Shown: piece by piece, positions 48,804 through 59,584 of the stretch
Layout: each line of letters starts with the position of its first letter
Numbering within the stretch: the stretch's first letter is position 1
Assembly: GCA_029948255.1 (NCBI GenBank)
Contig: JALIZF010001472.1
Location: 124,001-188,000, forward strand
DNA length: 64,000 nucleotides
Origin: Telmatactis stephensoni
Taxonomy: Eukaryota > Cnidaria > Anthozoa > Actiniaria > Isophelliidae
Direction of reading: 5' to 3'
Program-made: the position numbers and the translations under genes
The notes under the pieces: generated by a model
What the model saw: the letters and a program-made list of their open reading frames with translations, nothing else
Told to the model about the DNA's origin: nothing
Database searches by the model: none

Positions 48804-49981
48804 TAAGATTGTTAAAAGTTCCTGTTGTGCACAACAGGAGAGTTGTTGAACTCTGGACATGCGTTGTAGTAGTTCAGATTTGCCGATAAATTAATTAATT
48901 TCGTGATTCTTTTTATCTACTATACGCATGTGTAGAGTGGATTTAACCCGTGAAACAAAGTTGACTAATTACTGTATACTAGTAGATAATGAACAATAGA
49001 AAGTCCACTACGTATACTTTTTTACGGTATTTTGTTCACGAATATAACAAAAAGAACTCTTGTAACAAAGAAATATCTTCTAAGTCGTCTTACGGGTCCA
49101 ATCAAAACACAGTCATAGCTCACAGCTGCTCTAAGGGATATTTAAGTATTTTCTGACAGTATCTTGCCATGTGGGATTAGTCGACTTTTATTTGACTCTC
49201 TTTATTGAGCATGCGCGTTGTCCCAATAGTCTTTAAATTTTGTTGAAAGCACACCACGCATGCGTGTTCTGGTACACAAAACTTGTGAAAAACATGACCT
49301 AAAAATGAGGAAAGAAAATTCCGGGTTAGTTAAACTTTTAGGCTCCTGGAATGGACCGAAAGTCAGGAGATAGCGTCACGAATTCCTTCGAGCGTCCAGC
49401 AAATTGTAGGGCGAATAATTGTTGAATCTTTCTGTAAACTTGGGGTGATTTTAAAACCTTAAAGTCATATCATTTCAGAACAAAGCGGGGTCAAAAGAAA
49501 GGACATTTATCTGACAATGCACTGGAGTTTTCAAAATTTCGGTGGAGTCCGTTTTGAGAGTAATATACATGCAAAAATTTCTCGATGCTGATTGGCTAAG
49601 AGCAGTGCTGTTTCGAGGAAATCTAGTGCAGAAAAAAGGAAATTTAGTGCCAAAAAAGAAAATTTAGTGCAAATTTCTTTTGGCACAAAAAAAAGTCAAA
49701 ATGCACTAAAACGTCAAATTCTTCTTTTTATTCATCAAAGAAACAATTTATAAAACACTTTTAGTGGGATTTGTTTCCACAATTGTCGAAAATATGCGAT
49801 AAAAAGGTCAAAAAGTGCCCCGGCAATTTTCGAGTGAAAAGTTTTGAATTTTTTTCGGCTTGATCACGCGCTTGGTGACGACATCGTCAGGTCACTTTCT
49901 AACACTGGGTGCGCGCTAACCTGATTTTTCAACTGAGAAGCTACAGAAAACTTGAAAATTTTACTTTAAATTTTGCATGTA

Positions 49982-50100
49982 ACTCGTGCAATTTAGAATA
50001 AATTTGACTCGTAAGTTTTCAAAGAGCACAAATTGCACTCGCCCGTGCAATTTTGAATTCTTTGAAAACTCACTCGCACCAATTTATTCTAAATTGCACG
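49982..50100. mobile_element. Palindromic MITE
   Basis: actcgtgcaatttagaataa pairs with ttattctaaattgcacga; gagttttcaaag-type blocks and gcacgggcgagtgcaat-type blocks pair toward the centre. Confidence 0.65.
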
Positions 50101-50352
50101 ATATCCAAATATCCAAATAGGATCGAGAATATCGGAATTACCTTTGTGATCCTGGGCCGTGAATTTTGCAAAAAAAAAAAAGATTCAAAGTCACTCAAAT
50201 CAGCTGAAATTGCTGGTGGAGGATGAAAATAACATAAACAACATTTCAGGTAAGCCTTGAAGTTTTTTATTAAAAATTGGTTTGGTAGAGGATGAAGGAC
50301 TTTTTTACATCTCTATTATAATTGTGCTAACACCGAGACTGGGCTTCCTGTG

Positions 50353-50473
50353 CTGTGAACAGGCTCTCACGGAGGAGAGGGAGGGAGGGGAGGGCGAAAG
50401 CATGGAGGGGGGAGGGACGATGTGCCCCTCCCATCCTCCCCTCCCTTCTCTTCTCCTAAGAGCCTGTTCACAG
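50353..50473. mobile_element. Hairpin element with homopurine arm, copy A
   Basis: ctgtgaacaggctctc at the left pairs with gagcctgttcacag at the right, enclosing a G/A-only stretch (ggaggagagggagggagggg) and its pyrimidine complement. Same family as 60353-60514. Confidence 0.7.
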
Positions 50474-50520
50474 GCTGAGTTGGTCACGCTCCATGGTCGT
50501 GCTAGTCTAGCATGAACGTT

Positions 50521-50592
50521 TATACAATTTTGCTTGGATTTGTCTCAGGCTTCAGATTCTTCGTACACAAAGTCTAAATCGCTTTTACTTTG
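50521..50592 (-). pseudogene. Remnant of a third GPCR-unit 3' flank
   Basis: The block ending gtacacaaagtctaaatcg, preceded by ttgcttggatt, is a diverged copy of the sequence just beyond the stop codons of both GPCRs (50769-50840 and 61421-61493). No receptor frame is attached, so it marks a lost or rearranged copy. A shorter similar trace is at about 58736-58776. Confidence 0.5.
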
Positions 50593-50827
50593 CCGTTTCT
50601 TTTATTTCGCTGTGAGTTTCTCTTATTTTTCCGCAAGTTTTTGTTATGCCGTGAGGCCTACATTTCTACTATCGACAAACGTCGATTCCTTTGTCCATGT
50701 CATCGTGCCCTTTTGCTATTTGCATATTCACTACAAAATTCAGTGTGAAGACATACATCAATGCCTAAACAACGTTACAATCTTGCTGGGATTCTTCTCG
50801 GGGCTCCAGAGTCTATGTACACAAAGT

Positions 50828-51868
50828 CTAAATCGTTTCAACATTGACTTTGTCTTCTTGTGAGTTGTCATTAAAATCTTCCTGTCGAGTCTCAGCGTAC
50901 ACTGCTTTGGCTTCAGTTGCCGACTCGCCTGCACATCCACAACGTGTAAGGCAACTCGCGTAAACAATTTTCATGGCCTTGCGGTACTTGGCAAGACGCC
51001 AAACCAGGATCAGGGGGTCAACGAGAAACTTTGCATGAAAAAGCACCGTAAAAATGGAGCGGGCAATTTCCATGTTGATCCAAAGTTGGACATTCCCTCG
51101 GATTTGGACGGCTGGGGTGGCAATGGAAAAAACTATATAGGGCCAGACGGCAATAATGTTGACCAACACCAGCAGAAACGTCCCCCTCAAAAACTCTTTG
51201 TTTACAAGCTCGTTCTCCCCCGTGTCGTGACGACCAATTCTTGAACGGAAGACATGGAACGACACCAGATAAAGAACAACTAAAGCAATGGTCATAATGC
51301 CCACTTCTAAGATGAGGACTACCAGGATAACCCAATAATTCACCAATGCTAAGGCAATACAAGCAATTATAGTGAAGACCCAAATGAGAGCGACACCAAG
51401 TTTGGCTTTGAGGACGTCGACACTTCGTTGATAACGATTTGGCCATCCAATTGCTAACAGCTGAGAGATGGCTAAGGCCAGAAGATTCAGAAACGACACA
51501 GTGATAGTGATGGCGGTGACGACAAATCCAATATACAAGACGTACAATCCAGGCACTTTTTCTTCTTGGGTTTCTGCAACCCACAAATGGGCTATTCCGG
51601 ATAACATGATCGGTTCTCCAACCAGACCAGTCAGAAAGTCTGCAGCAATTACACCAGTCACAAAGATGGCCAGTGGATTACGAAAACACTTGAGAGGATC
51701 TTTATAGATGGCGTACAGAGTCAGCCCATTGACTATGGCTGTAGCGACAGCAAGTACGAAAAGACAGACCAAAACAAACATCCAAACTCCCAGCAAAACA
51801 TGGAAGTTACTTGGAAGTTGTTCAGTCGAGTTTGTTGTTGGAGGAATCGCAGTTGTGAAGTTGGACAT
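50828..51868 (-). CDS. Class A-like GPCR, MECO-type features, copy 1
   Basis: Intronless, 346 aa. Seven hydrophobic segments at about 26-52, 64-88, 110-134, 157-178, 181-205, 230-250 and 265-290. N-glycosylation sites NFT and NST lie in the N-terminus and a Cys-containing C-tail follows TM7. TM2 Asp 77 (AADFLTG) and the TM6 Trp-Pro (VWPY) are typical of rhodopsin-like receptors. The DRY position reads SQL (135-137) and the TM7 motif reads DPLIL (284-288). The short second extracellular loop and absence of a TM3 cysteine resemble the melanocortin/cannabinoid/adenosine group; the DPLI core is melanocortin-like. Ligand and coupling unknown. MSNFTTAIPP is the natural start, shared with copy 2. 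A mobile element is inserted 88 bp upstream of the ATG. AATAAA lies at about 50601-50606 on the minus strand. Confidence 0.88.
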   Translation of the reverse strand: MSNFTTAIPPTTNSTEQLPSNFHVLLGVWMFVLVCLFVLAVATAIVNGLTLYAIYKDPLKCFRNPLAIFVTGVIAADFLTGLVGEPIMLSGIAHLWVAETQEEKVPGLYVLYIGFVVTAITITVSFLNLLALAISQLLAIGWPNRYQRSVDVLKAKLGVALIWVFTIIACIALALVNYWVILVVLILEVGIMTIALVVLYLVSFHVFRSRIGRHDTGENELVNKEFLRGTFLLVLVNIIAVWPYIVFSIATPAVQIRGNVQLWINMEIARSIFTVLFHAKFLVDPLILVWRLAKYRKAMKIVYASCLTRCGCAGESATEAKAVYAETRQEDFNDNSQEDKVNVETI

Positions 51869-51947
51869 CGCTGTACAACTGCTACCAAAACTATAGGGTT
51901 TGTTATTTCGAGTGAAAATTCAAAGCAATTGTTGATCAGTCTTGCTC

Positions 51948-51956
51948 ATTGTGCTC
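51948..51956. repeat. Left 9-bp target site duplication (ATTGTGCTC)
   Basis: ATTGTGCTC immediately precedes the left terminal repeat of the inserted element and recurs at 57303-57311 directly after its right end. Confidence 0.8.
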
Positions 51957-52056
51957 AACAAGTGGCCGTTTTGCATGGCCATGCGCGTAGCTGCTGAACG
52001 ACAGAGTTGTATTGAAGGCTCACCACAGGGCTCCCGGTTATATTATTTGTTCAAAA

Positions 52057-55000
52057 ATGTTTCGGAGTTATAGTTTGCTGCTGTATATCTCGTTTTTTCT
52101 TTTAATTTTTATCGTTTGTGATGGAAGCAATTATTTTAAGAAGTGTGCTGTGTGTAATAAAGCCATTTCTTCTAAAGATCATAAAAATAGCAGGCCTGCG
52201 AAGCCTTACGCCAGTAAGTTCAAATTAACAGCTGAGCTGTCAGACGACGCGCGAATTTGTGGAGCATGCAGATATTCAGCACTATCTACATCCAGCAATC
52301 AATTATCAAGGGTAAGTATTACGATTCTTTCATAATTTCAACCAAGAAAAATACAAAAACTTATTTAGCATGTCCGAAACAGAGAGTGGGAAAATGCAAG
52401 CGGAAGGTTGGAAGGCCGAGCGCATTACGACGAACACCGCCCATCAAAGAGCCCACGACTAAAAGTGAGCACTGTCAGACAGAGGAAAATGTCATGGCAC
52501 TAGAGAACTGGCAAGTGCAAGAAACGTGTTTTGGAGAAATTCTGCGAGGTCCGTGCGGCAGCGTAATTTTTCCACCTGGCCTCTTTGACGAAGTTCAGGA
52601 TGAAATGAAACACCTTTCTAAACGTAAGCCTATTCCCCAATAACAAAGAATATTGCGTTATAAAACAAGGAGAACATATTGTGATAACCATTGTGTTTTA
52701 TTACACTTAGAGATATTTCCTATTTTTTTACTATGACAGGGTGCGATCTTCCATTCGAACTAAAGCGTCTAAAGGAGGTCATGTATTATGAGTTTACAAC
52801 ATTGAAGAATCCGCCGGTATATGACCCCGACGAATTTGAGAAACTTTGTTTAAAAGCTGGCGCCACAACCATATTCAATACTATTCTCGATGCGATGACC
52901 AATGAAAGGCACTCAATCAGCCGTACAACGGAAAACCGAAAAAGAACAGTCGCCATGATCTACAAGTTGTGCTTTGGATTGAGCCAGGTCTGCAATTGGA
53001 TGCAGACCGATCAGGCTCTATATTTAAAAACGTCTAACATCAATCAAGAAGGGATACAAACCCAGCATGTCATGGGAGCTTCATGCTCAAAAACCACAAC
53101 AAACGAGCGGATGGTTGCGCTATCTGAGGGAAACGCGAAAAAAATAGACGAAATTGTAGCAGAAGCAATACGAAATTCATGGCAGTTGGTTGTCATAGTA
53201 GATGACTACACCTCCGTGCACTCTATAAGACGTCCCAATTCTCCAATATTGTCTAATCCAAAGTATATGTGTACAATTGTGATTAAAGTATTTAAAAACG
53301 TCAAGGCAATAGCTGCAGGGCCTGCTAATTACTACCATGATGTCCATGCTCTCGATATTACTTCTTGTGTGAAAACTGTTTCGGGCCCCTCCACTATGCA
53401 CCAACTTGCATACACATACTCGTCAACTATGCCACCATGGATTAAGGATTCATTTTTCAGTTCTGAATTTGAGAGACATAGAGTTACAGCACATGAATAC
53501 TGTGATCATGAGTCAGTGCAATCAATGAGACAAATGGATGATGTTTACTTGGTTAATTTTTTTCCATTAACTCTCAAAAGCAAAAATGATTTTGAGGCTG
53601 CTTTTGATGCTATTTTAAGTACTAAACTAGCTGACTACTTCAACATGTTCTTAACTCCACAACCTGGTGACTGGCCAGCCCAGTTCTACTCGCGTCAGAT
53701 AGTTTATGAAAGTCTTGTGAAGTTTTTTCCACCAACTCCATCACTGACACAAGAAGCTACTGCTGGTGTTCATCACTTTGACCATTCATATTCCTCTATA
53801 ATGCATCATGAATCATCAAACCACACAGATGTTCCAACTATTCATGAAGATCATTCATATTCAACTGCCAGTTCCAGTGAACCTGAAAGGAAAAGACAAA
53901 CCATAAACAACAATAACCAACCAAGAATATTATCAGTAATACCTTGCATTGGACCATTACACATTTCCCTAAATGCTAGAGAAACATTATTCAATGATTT
54001 CCGCCCCTTTTTTGAAGCCATTTACACTAACTTATTCCCTAAAAGCAAGCTTGCTAAGAAGCCAAAGCCCTGGAGAATAAGCTATCTGTTGGAGGTGACT
54101 TATGGTGGTTGGCTCTTTTTAAGAGATTCTGTCAAAGAGAAATTTTCCCAGTGCAAAGATCTAGAGTACAGAACACTATTAAACCTTCTGGACAACTATC
54201 TGCCCCTTGTTCTAACAATTTACAGTGTGACATTTAAACTAAACAATTTTACTGAGTATTTCAAGGCAGTGATAAGAATCTGGACCATGTTTGTTTGCTT
54301 GGAAAGGCATCACTACAATAAATCTCCTCTTGTATGGATAGCCATGTGTATATACTGGGGAATGCACCACCCTGGTATGTACAACCTGATTAGACAATAC
54401 TTGACTATATTTGATGAATATCCCGTCGAGAATGCACATAGTATCATTTGTTCAAAGACAAATGTATGTGACAGTACAGAGCAGCTAGAAAAAAAGGCTA
54501 AAGCAATATTCCACTCCAAACAGGCACAAAAAAGCTTCAAAGAAAATTTTACACCAACCCAAAAAAAAAAAAGTGTTCTAAACCATCTACGCTCCATGAA
54601 GGCCAAATGTGCATCCATCCTCGCAAAAAAATTTTGTGAAATAGGAAAAGAACCTGGAAAAGGAAACATTGTTGTCAAGGGAAAAAAGAAGCTGGTTGCA
54701 TTACCTAGATTATTCGGTACAGAAGCAGTCAAAACTAAAGTATTACCACTAGGATACTGCGGTTTAACAACTGCACAGCAAGACCAACGATGTGACTTGC
54801 CTGGGTGCAAAGTTATTCAGGATGAGCCTTGGACTCTATTTGAGGGATGTTCTCATTCTTTTCACAATGATTGTCTAGATGATTGCAGTTTCTGTCCACT
54901 CTGTCAGAAATTCCTTGCAGCAAAAGCAGAGAGTTTGGCTACTACAGCAAAAGATGCAATTTTAAATCCAAAGACAACAAGCAATGATGATGTAGATGAA

Positions 55001-55975
55001 AACAACAATGATGATGATGACAATACCTCACACATACTAACAGAGAGTGACCAAGTACAAACACCATCTGTAGACAGCCAGGTCCAATCTGCAGTAGAAT
55101 CAATATCAGCACTACCATTTCCAAAAGCTCCACCATTACCTTGTGTATCTTCTCATAATCCACAACCATCACAACCATCTGCACCTAAACGAACACCAAA
55201 ATGCAAGAACTGTGGTCATCCACGAAAAGGGCATACAAACCCCAAGAATGGTCCTCCCAAGTGTCCAGCATGTCCAGAGGGTGTGTGTGTCCAAAGCTGT
55301 AATCAAAATCAACAACCAGCTCAGCCAGATAACCAAGTAAACACACTGCTAACAAGTATCTACTTTGGTCACATCACTGAATGGAGTCTACCAATCAATA
55401 TATCTCAGGCAACAATCTTTGGGGTACCAATAGGCAGCAACGCCTGCTGTATTATTGCTGCTATTGGTGCAATGAAATTTTTCAATGGCATCCTACCTAT
55501 CCCATCATCAATAAGTATTATGCAGTCCATAGCTAAATTTGCAGATTCAATGGTTGAAGGCAATCTCCTGTACAATACCCTCAACCTTCCATTAGGCCAA
55601 CCCAATCTCACACCTCAAGAAGCACTGCAGACAAGACAAGACCATTTTGGACTAAGAATAATTGGGGATATTGGTGTTGTCTCTGCTTCAATGTTCAGAA
55701 CAACGCTTGTAGATATATGCTTATCAACTGATGACAGAAGTGCTATTGTAACAGTGCCACCCGATAAATCTATGCTGATGTGTTTTCATACTCAGTTCAG
55801 GAAGATTGCACTTTTTGAAAGTCACCCCCATGGTCACAATCGTGGTGGATTGATTGCTGTGTGCAGTTATGAACATGTTGATAGTTTGGTCTTATATATG
55901 GAGTACATGTGTGGCCGTGACTGGAATAGTCAAATTGATGGAGCAAATATTACTGTGCTAGCAAGCAATGTTTAA
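52057..55975 (+). CDS. Transposon-encoded protein: DDE-like core, RING-H2, zinc ribbon, cysteine-peptidase-like C-terminus
   Basis: Exons 52057-52315, 52369-52623 and 52740-55975 join in frame to 3,750 nt (1,249 aa). The first donor (GGTAA/GTATTA) is chosen for phase; the stronger GG/GTAAGT site four bases earlier breaks the frame. Order: hydrophobic N-terminus; CxxC zinc pairs (CAVC, CGAC); a GRPS basic linker with a CQTE motif; a transposase-like region with VVIVDDYTS (Asp 326/327), IGPLHISLNARE (about 576-584) and PVENAHSIICSKT (Glu 735). Then RING-H2 at about 856-897 (Cys-x-His-x2-His-x2-Cys, ending CPLC), an acidic linker, a zinc ribbon (CKNCGHPRKGH ... CPAC, from about 993), and a C-terminal domain with GSNACC (Cys 1074) and FESHPHG (His 1200), like papain-fold peptidases or deubiquitinases. 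The sequence resembles a multicopy cnidarian family with a DUF6589-like core. Catalytic assignments are inference. Confidence 0.78.
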
Positions 55976-56009
55976 CTTTGTTAGACAATCTTACACTACA
56001 GTTGTAAAT

Positions 56010-56235
56010 ATTTTTTTTATACAAACAAATTGTTAATGTTCTTTTATGAAACAATCAAATATGCATCAGGCTTGTGCGCTACAGTATGAATCAACTATCA
56101 GAGAAATACCTTACCCTAAATATTTGTTTAGAGAGACAAATTGTCCGGCATGTTTTGTTATGAAATAATCAAATGCACATCAGGCTAATTGTGTACCGCA
56201 GTATGAATCAAAAACTATCAGACAAAAATATATAT
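56010..56235. repeat. Tandem duplication in the transposon 3' region
   Basis: About 115-bp units at 56010-56110 and 56135-56230 share tatgaaataatcaaat-type, gcatcaggct and cagtatgaatcaa blocks, directly downstream of the transposon gene stop. Confidence 0.65.
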
Positions 56236-57302
56236 GTATATGTGAGCTTACTTCACTACCAAGGGATAATATATTTTACATAATATAAAGTTTTAAAACT
56301 ATACGAAAAATTTTGCATATTCAATGAAGCATATGCTAATTAAAAGCAAAACGAAGGGTTTTTACTTAAAATTGAAAATTTCTCTATGTACTCCAATTTT
56401 TAAAAAAATTCTGGCCCAATAGTTCGTTAATACAATAATTCCTGGTACTTAATCAATTGGAATATGTGTGGTAGTTTTAAATATAAACCAGAAATGTTTG
56501 TTGAGCATTTCACAGCCTGGAAGCAAAATAATATCATTGCTTTATTGCTCCGTAACTAGCACTAAAGATTGTTCGATCCCTGGGAAACCAATAATTTCCT
56601 GTCAGCTATGATACATAACTACATATTCATTCTTAAAGTCTCGAATAATTGTCGAGGAACAACTTTTCGAACAGTATATTTTTGCCATGTAAACAATATC
56701 CACGATGTCCGAAACCCCCAAAAATATGACTACTCCAATTTTCAAGACAAAGATTACCCATTAAACATTGTAAACACATATTAAAGTTCTCATATCTGCT
56801 TAGATCATACTGGTAGTTTGAGTGTGATGACAAATAAGCTCACTACAAATATGCTCAATAAAGTCACATTACCCATCTTTGACACGAAAGAAAAGGGATA
56901 TATCTAGTGCCGATTTTACTGCAAACAATCTTCATTAGATATAAAAATGACAAAAACTTACCTTGCTAGTGAAAATTCCAAATAACAGCAGTTCTTCAAG
57001 ACAAAAATCGAAGACGAAGTATGTAGACAATGACAACGGTCGCCATTTTCTCTACTTGTTGAACCAAACTTTATGGTATTAAAGTTACTCTTAGCTAAGA
57101 GTGATTAGCCAATATTGACTTGAATAGGGTCGAGGAATACAAATCCAACATCAAGATTGATCATCAAGGCTGAATTATCCTTTACATACGTAGAAAAACG
57201 AAGAATTTTGAAGTGTACTTCACACAAAAATCAAAACATGGCTTCCTTGAGGTCATGATAAATCACGCATGTCGCGCATGCTCAGCAAACCGGTCACTTG
57301 TT

Positions 57303-57311
57303 ATTGTGCTC
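57303..57311. repeat. Right 9-bp target site duplication (ATTGTGCTC)
   Basis: Exact copy of 51948-51956, directly abutting the right terminal repeat ending CACTTGTT. Confidence 0.8.
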
Positions 57312-57560
57312 AACTAGGGCGATGTCTCGAATCATCCTCCGTATCGTCACGCAGTATCGTCACGCCCGAAGTATCATCACGCAACTCGTTACTCCAGCAA
57401 TATTTGTTCGATATGAAGTTTTGATTTCGAGCGTAATAGTTTTTTCCTTGTTTTCTCTTGTTTGCTCTTTTGTTTGCTTGTTTGTTTGTTTGTTTGTCTA
57501 TTAGCCTGCTTTCTTAGTTATTTAAGGTGTTCTGACTTCATATATAAAAAAAGAAAATTA
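57312..57560. repeat. Displaced 5' flank of GPCR copy 1
   Basis: It contains aactagggcgatgtc, gtatcgtcacgcagtatcgt, cagcaatatttgtt, a (TTTG)n run and ttatttaaggtgttctgact. All recur in the same order upstream of GPCR copy 2 (62593-63085). It is therefore the former promoter-proximal flank of GPCR copy 1, now 5.3 kb away because of the insertion. Confidence 0.75.
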
Positions 57561-57762
57561 CAAAAAGGGATTAATCAACAGACAGAAGAATAACGCTTGA
57601 GCAAAACGTTTTCTTTGTTTTTGTAATTGATTCCTATCCGTGGAATTTCCTTTTTTTCTTTTTTTTATATGACAACATTTTTGCAATGAGGTGTAAATTT
57701 GACTACATTTGGAAACGGTTTTTCGGATCGTGCAGAGTAAGATCGACGACCAAACTCTGCAT

Positions 57763-58038
57763 CGGTTCTGGTACATCTCTTACATAAGTTCTGGTACATC
57801 TCTTACATAAGTTCTGGTACATCTCTTACATAAGTTCTGGTACATCTCTTACATAAGTTCTGGTACATCTCTTACATAAGTTCTGGTACATCTCTTACAT
57901 AAGTTCTGGTACATCTCTTACATAAGTTCTGGTACATCTCTTACATAAGTTCTGGTACATCTCTTACATAAGTTCTGGTACATCTCTTACATAAGTTCTG
58001 GTACATCTCTTACATAAGTTCTGGTACATCTCTTACAC
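57763..58038. repeat. 23-bp tandem array, about 12 copies
   Basis: Almost perfect head-to-tail copies of gttctggtacatctcttaca followed by taa. No spacers, so it is not CRISPR-like. Copy homogeneity implies recent expansion. Confidence 0.95.
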
Positions 58039-59584
58039 TGATAAGCCTGGTTCACACTACCGTCGTAAGCGTCGCAATCGGAATCGCAATCAGAATCGCT
58101 AGAAGCTTACGATCTAGTGTGAATCAAAGCAACGCAATCAGAAGCGTAAGCCTCGGTTTCGTGCTCGTTTTTATGGTTTATTTTTTCTCGGGAGATTCAA
58201 AAGGGCAAGGGCCGATAACGACGACCACTTACTTCTTTTGGTCCTTTTTATCGTTATCACGCCGACGACAAAGAAAATTAAAATCACGACTGAACAAGAA
58301 ATTGCTGGGTGAAAACAGAAACTCATAAGAGTTGAACAATCCCCTTATGAGTTTCTGGTGAAAACAATATACTCAAAGTAAAAATGTACGGTGAGAGAAA
58401 TGAAAACTCACAATAGATAAATGTTTTTTTTGGTACGGTTTGATTTTTTTCCTTCACTATTTTCCGCCTTTATTTTTAACTTTGAATGCTCTGAATGACC
58501 TTGTGGCATGAGCTCTGTCATTGGTCAAATCCTCCGACCCCGACTCCGACTCCGACATCCTTTGGTTCACACAAGATCGTGTCATAATCGGAATTGGAAT
58601 CGGAGAGTAGAATAAAACGTCAAAACACCGAATTTTTAACGGTCAGCCGTCAAAAAGACAAATTTTCAACCGTCAAAGCTATACCCCATTGAGAACCTCC
58701 TCTATATGGTCGTGCTGGTCGAGACGTCTGAGCAACGTTACAATTTTGCTTGGAATTTTTCTGGTCGTGCAATAATTCGTGCAATAATTCCTAACCATGC
58801 TTTGTTATGATTGGCTGAAAATGCGAAAAAACAAAACAATGCCCTTCATCAATCAATGTCAACTTCAAGGCCATGTCAGACCTGTGCGTACTCTGGCTTC
58901 GAAGAGATCACAAGGATGTAGTCTAGAATTAAAGATGGCGGCCAACTGTCAAAATGGCTTTCAAAAACAGGCTCTTTGAGTAGTAAAAATTGTAAATTCT
59001 GCCTTTTTTACTCGAGATATACCTATTCGCTTATAAGAGCTTTAGATTGGGCTGTTATTATATACTTGATCTCCAATACTATGCACACAAAACGAATTCG
59101 TGGTTGAGCATTTCCCGACAACGCGTCCGATCAAACTGCTGGTCTTTTATCACAGGCAGCGCAGGTTCATTTCCTGTGGCTAAGAGACAATGTAGCGATG
59201 TTTACAAATATTTCACTTAATTTTTTTCTCAACTTATTTTTTACTGAATAAATGTATACAAACTTTACTGACATACATCCATTATGAAGCGATTTAAACA
59301 TTGAATATTTCAATATTGATTTGAATATTTTTAATATTCACTGATAGATTGTAAACCCTCTTTAAATAAAGGCATCTTGTCATTATATTGCCTTTTCTTG
59401 ATATATCCCCTCCCACCTCCTCCTAAAAACACGTTTTCTAAACATTTACTGTGGCCAGCAACACATATTAGAGTAAATTTGATATATTCTGCTTATTAAA
59501 AGATTGAAAAAGAAACCTAAGACGTCAAAATCGTCCTTGATAAGTGCTGAACTGATTTGCCGGGAAACGTGTAAAATCAGAAGT

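Larger units (their letters stand above)
47011..50827. other. Intergenic region with LRRIQ1 3' UTR and repeats
   Basis: A polyadenylation signal AATAAA occurs at 47249-47254, about 240 bp after the LRRIQ1-type stop. Beyond it I see no gene. A dispersed repeat at about 47390-47510 (acggcactgacatggtcacg) returns at about 59690-59800. Palindromic elements at 48666, 49982 and 50353 are listed separately. A short perfect palindrome, cctgttgtgcacaacagg, lies near 48822. Confidence 0.6.
51957..57302 (+). mobile_element. Complete 5.35-kb DNA transposon with TIRs, 9-bp TSD and one gene
   Basis: Termini are AACAAGTGGCCGTTTTGC...CATGCGCG at 51957-51987 and, as reverse complement from 57302, AACAAGTGACCGGTTTGC...CATGCGCG; roughly 25 of 31 positions match. 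ATTGTGCTC flanks both ends. The sequence after the right copy (aactagggcgatgtc) matches the upstream flank of GPCR copy 2 (aactggggcgctgtc at 62593), so copy 2 is the unoccupied paralogous site. Only one gene is seen inside (52057-55975). A 9-bp duplication is typical of Mutator-like elements but is not diagnostic, and the superfamily is not assigned. Confidence 0.82.

Noticed and set aside
50282..50515. Small frames on both strands
   Set aside because: They lie within the homopurine hairpin element.
57031..57060. Start of a minus-strand gene at GAAAATGGCGACC
   Set aside because: The frame closes after about 16 codons and no donor continues it convincingly; it lies within the transposon 3' region.
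57763..58038. CRISPR-like array
   Set aside because: Head-to-tail 23-bp repeats with no unique spacers in a eukaryotic context.
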